Assembly (NCBI GenBank): GCA_945873125.1
Contig: CAMCBV010000008.1
Span: forward strand, 1-64,000
DNA: 64,000 nt
Reading direction: 5' to 3'
Source of the DNA: Prosthecobacter debontii
GTDB lineage: Bacteria; Verrucomicrobiota; Verrucomicrobiia; Verrucomicrobiales; Akkermansiaceae
Position 1 is the stretch's first letter. Each line of letters opens with the position of its first letter. The notes under the pieces are model-generated. The model did not search any database. It had not been told where the DNA came from and worked only from the letters and a program-made list of their open reading frames with translations. This document shows positions 50,643-58,670 of this stretch, one piece after another. A program made the translations under genes and the position numbers.

Positions 50643-50984
50643 GTGAAAACGCTCTTTGAAAAGATCTATGATGGTGAAATTCCCGCGGACATCGTTCACC
50701 GTGATGCGATCTGTTGCGCCTTCAGGGATATTTCCCCACAAGCTCCCACCCATATCCTGATTGTTCCTCGCAAAGCGATCCCCCGGATTGGCGAAGCCAC
50801 CGCCGAGGATCAGGAAATTCTCGGGCATTTGCTGCTTACCGCAGGAAAAATCGCGCGCGATCAGGGAATCGATCAAACGGGTTTCCGCACGGTGATCAAC
50901 CACGGCCCTCACGGTGGCGAGACCGTTCCCCATCTCCATGTCCACCTGCTAGGTGGTAGACCTTTAACCTGGCCTCCGGGCTAG
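50643..50984 (+). CDS. HIT-family nucleotide hydrolase
   Basis: 113 residues. FEKIYDGEIPADIVH at the start, APTHILIVPRKAIPRI, and the histidine triad VPHLHVHLLGG with central His99. It is the Hint/PKCI-like group that hydrolyses adenosine phosphoramidates. The start is GTG at 50643. The lipase-like gene follows five bases later. Confidence 0.93.
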   Translation: MKTLFEKIYDGEIPADIVHRDAICCAFRDISPQAPTHILIVPRKAIPRIGEATAEDQEILGHLLLTAGKIARDQGIDQTGFRTVINHGPHGGETVPHLHVHLLGGRPLTWPPG

Positions 50985-50989
50985 CTCAC

Positions 50990-51649
50990 ATGTTCACTGC
51001 AAGATTCTTTCAACTTTTCACCGGCATCTGCGCGACCGCCGTTTCATGTCATCCCCAACCCGCCAGACCCAAAGTCGAGCGCGTCGTTTTAGTACACGGG
51101 ATTTTCGAGGACGGGAAAGCGTTTGATTCTTTGAAAAAACGCCTGGAATACAACGGTATCGAATGTTATGTGCCCCGATTGAAACCCGCCGATGCGAGGG
51201 ATGGCCTGGAAAATCTGGCCCAGGGCCTTAAGCAGGACATCGATACGAAGTTTGGAAAGGAAGAGCCCGTCGGCATCGTTGCCTTCAGCATGGGCGGCTT
51301 GGTTTCCCGTTATTACCTGCAGGAACTCGGTGGCGCGGAGCGTTGTGAGACGCTCATCACAATTTCCACTCCACACCACGGCACCAAGGTCGCCCACGCC
51401 TACCCATCCAAAGGCGCCCGGCAGATGCGCCCCGGCAGCGAATTCCTCCAAAAACTCAAAACATCGGAAAACACCTTGCAAGATATTCCAATTGTTTCCT
51501 ATCGAACTCCTCTCGATTTGGTCATTATTCCCACTGAATCTTCCTATTGGGAGCGCGCCGAAAACCACTCATACAACGTGGCCCTGCATCCGCTCATGCT
51601 TCACACCAAAGCGGTACTCGATGACATCGAGAAACGCCTCACCTACTAA
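50990..51649 (+). CDS. Exported alpha/beta-hydrolase, triacylglycerol lipase-like
   Basis: 219 residues. A short signal sequence with possible lipobox (ATAVSC) leads to VVLVHGIFEDGKAF (oxyanion His-Gly), the nucleophile elbow FSMGG, ISTPHHGTKVAH, and a late Asp/His region HSYNVALHPLML. It resembles lipases of the PF12697/PGAP1-like type acting outside the membrane. The gap to the HIT gene is five bases. Confidence 0.82.
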   Translation: MFTARFFQLFTGICATAVSCHPQPARPKVERVVLVHGIFEDGKAFDSLKKRLEYNGIECYVPRLKPADARDGLENLAQGLKQDIDTKFGKEEPVGIVAFSMGGLVSRYYLQELGGAERCETLITISTPHHGTKVAHAYPSKGARQMRPGSEFLQKLKTSENTLQDIPIVSYRTPLDLVIIPTESSYWERAENHSYNVALHPLMLHTKAVLDDIEKRLTY

Positions 51650-51669
51650 TCTCCAACATCCACCATTTT

Positions 51670-52476
51670 ATGAAACTCCATTATCCCATCCTCATGATCG
51701 CACTCGGGTTATCCGCGTGCGCTCCCGGCAATCCTCGTGCTGATATTCAAGGCAGTCATCTCACCGCCGCACAGAAGGCCACGATCGGCAAAAAAATCTG
51801 GCAAAACGAATCCGGCGGAAAGATCGATGGCTTGACCGCATGGAACGTGGGAGAGGAATTTCCCTCACTCGGCATCGGACACTTTATCTGGTATCCGGCC
51901 GGCTTCAACGGACGCTTCAGAGAGACCTGGCCGGAATTCATCGCCTACGCAAAAAGCAAAGGAGTCAACCCGCCAACCATCGCCAAAGTCGCCAACTCAC
52001 CATGGAACACTCGGGATGAATTTTTCAAAGATTTCAGATCCCCTGAAATGGTAAGGCTTCGCGACTGGCTCGCCTCAACCGTAAACTTGCAGACAGATTT
52101 TATCGTGGACCGATCACATGCCGCGTTGCCGAAAATACTCTCTGCCGCTCCCGTTCCAGAGCGCTCGAAAATCAAGGCGAACTATGAAAAGGTCGCCACC
52201 ACTCCCCAGGGCACATACGCCTTGATCGACTACGTCAACTTCAAAGGCGACGGCACCAGCCAAACCGAAAAATACAAAGGCCAAGGTTGGGGATTATTAC
52301 AAGTTCTTGGTGGCATGCAGGCCGTCGATTCCGGCGCTGCCGCCGCGAGGGAATTTGCCGCTTCTTCCAAGCGCATCCTCTCGCGTCGCATTGACAATTC
52401 CCCTCCCGAGCGCGGTGAAGCCCGCTGGCTCGAGGGCTGGCACAAACGCTGCGACACCTATGCGAAACCGCTTTAA
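51670..52476 (+). CDS. Hypothetical lipoprotein with lysozyme-like hints
   Basis: 268 residues with lipobox LGLSAC (Cys17). The segment KIWQNESGGKIDGLTAWN followed by FPSLGIGHFIWYP resembles the Glu...GxGH pattern of lysozyme-type cell-wall hydrolases, but no family can be named. Conserved-looking blocks GWGLLQVLGGM and RGEARWLEGWHKRC follow. It begins 20 bases after the lipase gene. Confidence 0.6.
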   Translation: MKLHYPILMIALGLSACAPGNPRADIQGSHLTAAQKATIGKKIWQNESGGKIDGLTAWNVGEEFPSLGIGHFIWYPAGFNGRFRETWPEFIAYAKSKGVNPPTIAKVANSPWNTRDEFFKDFRSPEMVRLRDWLASTVNLQTDFIVDRSHAALPKILSAAPVPERSKIKANYEKVATTPQGTYALIDYVNFKGDGTSQTEKYKGQGWGLLQVLGGMQAVDSGAAAAREFAASSKRILSRRIDNSPPERGEARWLEGWHKRCDTYAKPL

Positions 52477-52482
52477 ATGTTA

Positions 52483-52538
52483 AATCGTGAAGAGTGAATG
52501 ATGAAAAGTTAGAATAGCAACTTTCACTCTTCACGATT
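52483..52538. repeat. Intergenic hairpin repeat
   Basis: Perfect 16-bp arms AATCGTGAAGAGTGAA (52483-52498) and complement (52523-52538) flank a 24-base loop. It lies between the lipoprotein stop and the next gene and may terminate or stabilise the transcript. Confidence 0.65.
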
Positions 52539-52557
52539 CCAATTTCACCTTTTCCAT

Positions 52558-53580
52558 ATGATTCCCGCACGCAAGATCATGTATGAGGTTTCGACCAGCC
52601 TGCGGCAGTATCTTTACCGTTTTGACAGGCTGCGGGAAATTCCGAATCTCTATCAGGAACTTACGCGTTTCACGGGCGCAATGCCCTATGAGGATGTGCG
52701 GGGTCGTGAAACTCTCTGGCTGACGGTCATGTATCCGCAAGAAGTCAGCGATGATTTGCGGCGCGGGCTGATCCGCATCTATAGCGAGTTGAAAATCGGG
52801 CGCGATGCAGCAGCCCAAGAGCACGAGCATCTTTTGGTCGATCGCATCGACTTCGGGGATTTCGGAAACTCAAAACCGTTCCGGATTCGCGTGACAAATC
52901 TTTTCAACGATAACTCCGACTACTTTTACGTGAAGCAGGCGGATGCATCCCGGATCTACGGACTGGAGCTGGAACACATTCTTTCTCCAAACCGCATCAA
53001 CTACATCATGAGTGGAAACACCCTGATCGAAGAACACATCGCCGGAGTTCCGGGTGACATGTTCATGCGGGACTATCTGAATAATCCCTCGCTCAACAAA
53101 GTCCGTATCGCCAAAGAATTCACGAAATTCACGGAGCGGTCTTTCATTCGCTTGTTAGGCGACATGCGCAGCGTGAACTATGTCGTGGATATCACTCCGG
53201 ACTTCGAGGAAGTCCAATATCGCGTCCGACCCATCGATTTTGACCAGCAATCCTATGAGGGAAACGGCAACATTTACCTGGCATTCCGTTTCAACTCAAA
53301 CCGTCCCGTGACACGACTCGCCTTTGAAGTTCTGAACCGGAAATCGATTGATCAATACGTCAATGAAGAACACGCCCAGATGGCAAGAAGGGCAAAGGTG
53401 GAGTCGACCCGCCTTCGTTCGTTACTCGGAATCATGCGCCGCGAGCAGATTGCGCCGGAAGCGCATGTTAGGAGGTTAGCATTTGATCTCAACCGCATGC
53501 ATGGAACCACGGATTTCAGCGATTGCTCATCCATGGGCGAGCTGACCGCCGAACACATTTCTCTCATGTTGGGCGTCTAA
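52558..53580 (+). CDS. Conserved-looking hypothetical protein
   Basis: 340 residues, soluble, no signal or membrane segment. No family recognised. Coding character is clear: RQYLYRFDRLREIPNLYQEL at the start, FRIRVTNLFNDNSDYFYVKQAD, the YIMSGNTLIEEHIAGVPGDM block, YRVRPIDFDQQSYEGNGN and a C-terminal helical stretch. The FDQQSYEG region and charged conserved positions could suggest an enzyme, but nothing catalytic can be named. It is convergent with the PHP gene, overlapping by four bases. Confidence 0.7.
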   Translation: MIPARKIMYEVSTSLRQYLYRFDRLREIPNLYQELTRFTGAMPYEDVRGRETLWLTVMYPQEVSDDLRRGLIRIYSELKIGRDAAAQEHEHLLVDRIDFGDFGNSKPFRIRVTNLFNDNSDYFYVKQADASRIYGLELEHILSPNRINYIMSGNTLIEEHIAGVPGDMFMRDYLNNPSLNKVRIAKEFTKFTERSFIRLLGDMRSVNYVVDITPDFEEVQYRVRPIDFDQQSYEGNGNIYLAFRFNSNRPVTRLAFEVLNRKSIDQYVNEEHAQMARRAKVESTRLRSLLGIMRREQIAPEAHVRRLAFDLNRMHGTTDFSDCSSMGELTAEHISLMLGV

Positions 53581-54386
53581 ACCGGCTCTCCTGTCCGCTT
53601 GCGCTTTTCGAATAACTGGGTTTCTCGATATCCGGCGGCCTTGGCGAGCTCGCGGGCTTTTGTGAATTCCCTCGCGACTTCCCGAGGCGCGTGCGCGTCC
53701 GAGGAAATCACCAAGCCTATCCCAGCTGAGGCAGCGAGCTCTAGAAAACGGGGTGCGGGATATGCCTCCGCACAGGGCTTGTGCAAGCCGGCGGTATTCA
53801 GCTCGATCACCGAGCCATTGGCAGCGATCGCTTCAATGACTGGATCATAAAACCGATCCAGATCGCCTGCTGGAACGTAGGAGAATTTTTTGATCAGATC
53901 CGGATGCGCGAGAATATCGAACAAACCGCTTTCCGCCATTTCCGCGTAAGCCTTCCAATAGGTTTCCCAAGCATCCTCGACATCGGTCTCCGCCCACTTG
54001 CCCAACCAAACCGGATTGTCAAAATCCCAATCCCCAAGGTAATGCACGGAACCGATCAAATAATCCCAATCCGATTTAGCCGCGAGTTCCGCGATGAAAC
54101 TTTCGCAGCCTTTCAACCAATCGCACTCCAGTCCTGAACGGATGGCGATTTTATTCCCAGCTGCTTGTTTCGCCCGCGCGATCCAATCAAAATATTCCGG
54201 TAGCTCGCTTTCCAACATCCGCCAATCATCGAAAGGTTCGGGTCGGCATGGCGCGTGATCGGAAATACCATATTCCGTAAGCCCAGCGGCGATCGCCGCC
54301 GCCACATATTCCTCCGGAGTGCCCGTGGCGTGTTTGCAGAGCGGCGTGTGCGTATGGTAGTCGGCAGGCATGGCTGGAAATTTCAT
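53577..54386 (-). CDS. hisK: Histidinol-phosphatase, PHP family
   Basis: 269 residues. The PHP metal motifs are ADYHTHTPLCKHA (His-x-His) at the start, EYGISDHAPC, RSGLECDW, IGSVHYLGDWDF, ILAHPDLIKKF and the C-terminal ISSDAHAPREVA. This is the HisK-type histidinol-phosphate phosphatase that completes histidine synthesis in organisms lacking HisB-type activity. No other his gene is nearby. It overlaps its convergent neighbour by four bases. Confidence 0.9.
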   Translation of the reverse strand: MKFPAMPADYHTHTPLCKHATGTPEEYVAAAIAAGLTEYGISDHAPCRPEPFDDWRMLESELPEYFDWIARAKQAAGNKIAIRSGLECDWLKGCESFIAELAAKSDWDYLIGSVHYLGDWDFDNPVWLGKWAETDVEDAWETYWKAYAEMAESGLFDILAHPDLIKKFSYVPAGDLDRFYDPVIEAIAANGSVIELNTAGLHKPCAEAYPAPRFLELAASAGIGLVISSDAHAPREVAREFTKARELAKAAGYRETQLFEKRKRTGEPV

Positions 54387-54431
54387 ATGCCGGATTGAAA
54401 GATTTCACAAGGTTCGTAGTGTTTAGTTTCT

Positions 54432-55322
54432 ATGTTGAAACCCATCCTTACTTGTTTGCTTGTGATGACGGGCGCCATTGGCGCTCAGGAAAACTCGCCG
54501 AAACTCACTTTGCCAGAGCAACCAGAACCGAAATTAGGCCCGGATTCCTTGGAGAAACCGGATGTTCCAAAAGGAAAAGTCACGAATTTCATCTTTAAAG
54601 ATTCCAAGGTATTTGCCGGCACATCACGCCAGATCCACCTGTATGTCCCGGCGAATCACGATGCCACCAAGCCGACCGCAGTGATGGTCTTTCAAGACGG
54701 GCATGCCTATGTGAATCCAAAGGGGGACTTCAGAGTGCCGACGGTTTTTGATCATCTCATCGCCGCCAAGGAGATGCCGCCGGTGATTGGGATTTTCATC
54801 GACCCCGGACACAAGGGCGAAGCGCCACCAGAGTCCGCATGGAAGAAAAACAATCGCAGTTTTGAATACGATACCCTGTCCGCGGATTATGCGACGTTTC
54901 TCATCGATGAAATTCTTCCCCTTGTTGAGAAACAATACAAACTCACAAGCGATCCTGAAATGCGTGCAATCTGTGGCGCGAGCTCTGGCGGAATTTGTGC
55001 ATGGACCGTTGCCTGGCAGCGTCCGGATCAATTCCGAAAGGTCGTTTCATCCATCGGCTCCTTCACAAATATTCGCGGTGGAGACGCCTATCCCGGTATG
55101 ATCCGCAAGACGGAGAAAAAACCGATTCGGGCATTTTTCGAGGAAGGGATCGATGACCTCGACAACGAACACGGCAACTGGCCTCTGGGCAACATGCAGA
55201 TGGAGGCGGCACTGAAATTCAAAGGTTACGATTACAAATACGTCTGGGGAAAACACGGCCATAACGGCAAACACATGGGTGCCATTTTCCCGGATGCCAT
55301 GCGCTGGTTGTGGCGGAAATGA
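54432..55322 (+). CDS. Exported esterase, enterochelin esterase-like
   Basis: 296 residues with a signal peptide (MLKPILTCLLVMTGAIGAQ). The alpha/beta-hydrolase esterase D/Fes-like domain has QIHLYVPANHD, AVMVFQDGHAYV, the nucleophile CGASSGG, KVVSSIGSF, and the C-terminal GKHGHNGKHMG with catalytic His. Such secreted esterases commonly act on acylated sugars or feruloyl groups; the substrate is unknown. It stands alone and ends in a strong hairpin. Confidence 0.85.
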   Translation: MLKPILTCLLVMTGAIGAQENSPKLTLPEQPEPKLGPDSLEKPDVPKGKVTNFIFKDSKVFAGTSRQIHLYVPANHDATKPTAVMVFQDGHAYVNPKGDFRVPTVFDHLIAAKEMPPVIGIFIDPGHKGEAPPESAWKKNNRSFEYDTLSADYATFLIDEILPLVEKQYKLTSDPEMRAICGASSGGICAWTVAWQRPDQFRKVVSSIGSFTNIRGGDAYPGMIRKTEKKPIRAFFEEGIDDLDNEHGNWPLGNMQMEAALKFKGYDYKYVWGKHGHNGKHMGAIFPDAMRWLWRK

Positions 55323-55345
55323 GCCGCAAAGCTGTGGAAATCCAA

Positions 55346-55383
55346 AGAAAGGAACCGCGATTTAGAAATCGCGGTTCCTTTCT
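55346..55383 (+). terminator. Strong hairpin after the esterase gene
   Basis: An 18-bp perfect stem (55346-55363 with 55366-55383) has a two-base nominal loop. The T-rich TTCCTTTCT arm replaces a clean T tract, so it is a probable terminator or processing site. It can act in both directions. Confidence 0.6.
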
Positions 55384-55465
55384 GGAAATCACCCTGACGC
55401 CAGCCTTGCTACATCTCCCGTTTTTTGACTAACCTGCCACCCCGCCGCATTTTCCGCATTTCGCC

Positions 55466-57145
55466 ATGAAACCCCAAAGCCTATCAAAATACCGCCCGTT
55501 TCCAGCGGTTTCTCTGCCCGACCGCACTTGGCCGGACCAGATGATTACCCGCGCCCCTATCTGGTGCTCGGTGGATCTCCGCGATGGCAATCAGGCGTTA
55601 CCTCAGCCGATGTCGATCGAGGAGAAACTGGAATTTTTCGATCTCCTGGTAGCGATCGGTTTCAAGGAAATCGAAATCGGTTTCCCCTCGGCGGCCGATA
55701 CGGAATTCAATTTCTGCCGTCGTTTAATTGAGGAAAACCGCATCCCAGATGATGTCACCATCCAGATTCTGGTGCAGACGCGCGAGCCACTCATCCGCCG
55801 CAGCTTCGAAGCCATCGCCGGCGCGAAGCGTGTCATCGTTCACATTTACAACTCCACCTCACCGCTGCAGCGGCGCGTGACTTTTGGCGACGCCTCGCGC
55901 GAGTCGATCAAACAAATCGCCATCGATGGTGCGAAGTTGGTAAAGGAACTCGTCCCAACGATTCCGCAAACCGAAGTGGTGCTGCAGTATTCTCCCGAAT
56001 CCTTCTCCGATACGGAACTCGATTTCTCCGCGGAGGTTTGCAACGCGGTGATCGATGTCTGGCAGCCGACTCCGCAGAAAAAAATGATCATCAACCTGCC
56101 GGACACCGTGCAGTGGACAACACCCAACATTCACGCGGACATGATCGAGTGGATGGGCAGAAATCTCCATAAGCGCGACTCGATCATCCTTTCCCTTCAC
56201 ACCCACAACGACCGCGGCACTGGCGTCGCAGCGACCGAGCTCGGGCTGATGGCCGGCGCGGATCGTGTCGAAGGCACGCTGTTCGGAAACGGCGAGCGCA
56301 CGGGAAATCTCGATATCGTCACCCTCGCGCTGAACATGAACAGCCACGGAATTGCGACCGGCTTAGATTTTTCAGGGCTTACGGACATCCGTTTGAAATA
56401 CGAGACATTCACCCGCCTCGCGATTCCGGAGCGCCAACCCTACGCGGGCGAGCTGGTTTTTACCGCGTTCTCCGGATCCCACCAAGACGCGATCAAGAAG
56501 GGCTTGGACCGACGCCAGAAAGAATCCAAGGAGAATCCGGATCTCACTTGGGGCGTGCCGTATCTAACCATCGATCCCCAAGACATTGGCCGATCCTACG
56601 AAGCAATCATCCGCATTAATTCGCAATCCGGAAAAGGCGGTGTCGCGTATGTGTTAGATCGCGAACACGGTTTCGATCTGCCGAAGTCGATGCATCCGGT
56701 CGTAGGAAAATACATTTACGACCTTGCCGATCAGCACGGTCGGGAGCTCACGGTCGATGAAATCCGCGATGCGTTTTTCGATCACTTTGTGAATCAGAAA
56801 AACCACCTGAGCGTCAAAGAATACGAGCTGATCCACCAACCCGGTGGCGGAAATGTGCATTGCAAGGCGACGATTTCACTTGATGGCAAAACCCAGAAAA
56901 TCGAAGGCGACGGCAACGGTCCAATCAACGCCTTCGTGCATGCATTGGAAACGGTTGGTCTGAAAGACTTCAAAGTCACCGATTACCGGTCCCACGCCGT
57001 TCGCGGCGGATCGGATGCCAGCGCCGCGGCCTACGTCCAGCTTCAACACGATGACAGCCGCATCCTCTGGGGCGCAGGCGTTGATCCATCGATTGAAATG
57101 GCGGGATTGAAAGCTTTGGTCACCGCTTGGAATTTGTTGCGGTAG
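55466..57145 (+). CDS. leuA: 2-isopropylmalate synthase
   Basis: 559 residues, the long LeuA2 type. It joins acetyl-CoA and 2-ketoisovalerate for leucine. APIWCSVDLRDGNQALPQPM opens the TIM barrel, FKEIEIGFPSAADTEF, LSLHTHNDRGTGVAATEL and GADRVEGTLFGNGERTGN carry the metal and catalytic residues. The C-terminal allosteric domain ends with HAVRGGSDASAAAYVQL. No other leu gene is nearby. The stop codon lies inside one arm of an inverted-repeat element. Confidence 0.96.
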   Translation: MKPQSLSKYRPFPAVSLPDRTWPDQMITRAPIWCSVDLRDGNQALPQPMSIEEKLEFFDLLVAIGFKEIEIGFPSAADTEFNFCRRLIEENRIPDDVTIQILVQTREPLIRRSFEAIAGAKRVIVHIYNSTSPLQRRVTFGDASRESIKQIAIDGAKLVKELVPTIPQTEVVLQYSPESFSDTELDFSAEVCNAVIDVWQPTPQKKMIINLPDTVQWTTPNIHADMIEWMGRNLHKRDSIILSLHTHNDRGTGVAATELGLMAGADRVEGTLFGNGERTGNLDIVTLALNMNSHGIATGLDFSGLTDIRLKYETFTRLAIPERQPYAGELVFTAFSGSHQDAIKKGLDRRQKESKENPDLTWGVPYLTIDPQDIGRSYEAIIRINSQSGKGGVAYVLDREHGFDLPKSMHPVVGKYIYDLADQHGRELTVDEIRDAFFDHFVNQKNHLSVKEYELIHQPGGGNVHCKATISLDGKTQKIEGDGNGPINAFVHALETVGLKDFKVTDYRSHAVRGGSDASAAAYVQLQHDDSRILWGAGVDPSIEMAGLKALVTAWNLLR

Positions 57146-57251
57146 GGTCATTTCGATGAAATGACCGCTTCTGCAGCTAAGATCATACGAGTTCAGTCAT
57201 CCATCGCTTGAGCGCATCACTTACCGGTCATTTTATCAAAATAACCCTACC
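57141..57251. mobile_element. MITE-like 111-bp inverted-repeat element at the leuA stop
   Basis: Imperfect terminal repeats of about 27 bases start GGTAGGGTCATTT and end AATAACCCTACC. Each arm is itself a hairpin: the left one (57146-57166) is a 9-3-9 perfect palindrome around GAT, the right one (57226-57246) matches eight of nine. The leuA TAG lies within the left arm. No target duplication is evident, so a structured terminator is the alternative. Confidence 0.6.
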
Positions 57252-57298
57252 AAATTTCTCCGTTTCCAGCACCCTTCAGACATTCTGCGTTCGCTATT
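57252..57298. other. Short gap after the inverted-repeat element
   Basis: No gene or motif seen between the inverted-repeat element and the stop of the 56-codon ORF. Confidence 0.4.
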
Positions 57299-57469
57299 TT
57301 ATAGCGCATCCTTGTAGGGATGTTTAGCGCTCGTTATGATTTGGGTCTCTTGGTTCGATTTCTTGGCCACAATATCAAAGCTGGAAATTCTCCACTTATT
57401 CTTTTCCTGATCCAACTTCTCGATGAGCATTTTCCACTGTTTTGTCTCTTTGCCAGTCGGAGCGTTCAT
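57299..57469 (-). CDS. Small basic protein downstream of the deacetylase-family gene
   Basis: 56 codons starting MNAPTGKETKQWKMLIEKL and ending SAKHPYKDAL. It starts six bases after the stop of the deacetylase gene on the same strand, suggesting one transcript. It is lysine-rich, with a helical first half and no signal or membrane segment. No family recognised. Support is the spacing and the sensible amino-acid composition only. Confidence 0.45.
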   Translation of the reverse strand: MNAPTGKETKQWKMLIEKLDQEKNKWRISSFDIVAKKSNQETQIITSAKHPYKDAL

Positions 57470-57475
57470 TATACG

Positions 57476-58552
57476 TTATTTCTCCATCCCAGCTTCAAGC
57501 GCCTCGACATGCCGTCTCACGCCTTCGGTGATTCCTCCTTTGCTGTAGCCGCCTTCCAACAAGGAAACGATGCGTTCGTGGCCTTGTTCGCGGCAAAGCC
57601 CACGAAGGATTTCTGTGAGTTTCGCATACACCTCGCTCGACCAACCGAGCGCGCCCAAAGGATCGTCTCTGTACGCATCGAAGCCTGCGGAAATAATCAG
57701 CAGCTCCGGTTTGAATTTCCGGAACGCTTCGGCGAGATCGGTCTCGAAGGCTTTGATCACCGCGGCATCACCGCTGCCGGCTTGTAGAGGCACGTTCAAA
57801 TTGAAACCCTCGCCTGCGCCCTTGCCTTTGATGTCCGGTGAGCCGCTAGGTCCTGGATAAAGCGGATATTGATGCACGGAGAAAAAGAACACGGTGGGAT
57901 CTTCAAGAAACATCTCTTGGGTGCCATCACCGTGATGCACATCCCAATCCACAATCATCACGCGCTTGAGTTTGTGATGTTTCTGTGCGTATCGCGCGGC
58001 GATTGCGGCATTTCCGAAAAAACAAAAACCTTTCGCGCGATCCGGCATCGCGTGATGTCCCGGCGGCCGCAGGGCGGCAAAAGCATTCGTTACTTTTTTC
58101 TTCATCACCAGATCCACCGCCGTCAAGGCCCCGGCCACCGCTCGTGTCGCTGCTTCGTAAGTGCCTTTAGAAATGGGCGTGTCACCGCTTTCATGCATGC
58201 GTTTCTCGCCGGCATCGCAAGCCCGCTTCAGCTCAACCACGTATTTCTTGTCATGCATTTCGTGAATCCACGGAATGGGATCGATCTGTTCATCCGGCTT
58301 CACCCATAGCAGGCGCTTGGATATTTCGTTTTCCTTGAGATGTTTCGTCAAACGCCGCAGCCGATCCGGATGCTCCGGAAATCCCGGGCCGGTATCGTGT
58401 TCGAGGAATAGATCATCGTAAATCAACGCCGTGCGAAATCCATTCGGCACAGGCTTTGCCTTCTTTTCATTGTCTGCCGCCATCACGGCAGTCAAAGAAA
58501 GAAACACGGCGCTGCAAAGCAAGAAGGCTGTTAGTCGAGAATGCTTAATCAT
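57476..58552 (-). CDS. Exported histone-deacetylase-family amidohydrolase
   Basis: About 358 residues from the ATG at 58552; earlier Met codons at 58585 and 58558 are possible. The N-terminal HSRLTAFLLCSAVFLSLTAVMA is a signal peptide, so export is predicted. The arginase/deacetylase fold shows ALRPPGHHAMPDRAKGFC, the zinc-site DWDVHHGDGTQEMF, SAGFDAYRDDPLG with further ligands, and LLEGGYS. Most bacterial members are cytoplasmic acetylpolyamine or acetoin-type deacetylases. An exported form suggests an N-acetyl substrate in the periplasm (inference). Confidence 0.87.
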   Translation of the reverse strand: MIKHSRLTAFLLCSAVFLSLTAVMAADNEKKAKPVPNGFRTALIYDDLFLEHDTGPGFPEHPDRLRRLTKHLKENEISKRLLWVKPDEQIDPIPWIHEMHDKKYVVELKRACDAGEKRMHESGDTPISKGTYEAATRAVAGALTAVDLVMKKKVTNAFAALRPPGHHAMPDRAKGFCFFGNAAIAARYAQKHHKLKRVMIVDWDVHHGDGTQEMFLEDPTVFFFSVHQYPLYPGPSGSPDIKGKGAGEGFNLNVPLQAGSGDAAVIKAFETDLAEAFRKFKPELLIISAGFDAYRDDPLGALGWSSEVYAKLTEILRGLCREQGHERIVSLLEGGYSKGGITEGVRRHVEALEAGMEK

Positions 58553-58670
58553 GTTCATGAGGAATGAATCACATTCATTTTTCATCAGCTTTCAGAGACC
58601 GCAACCCCGCATTTGATTTTACAGAGTCTTTACGGACAGGCGTCCGTGTCGGGTCTAAAAAGAGATTGTT

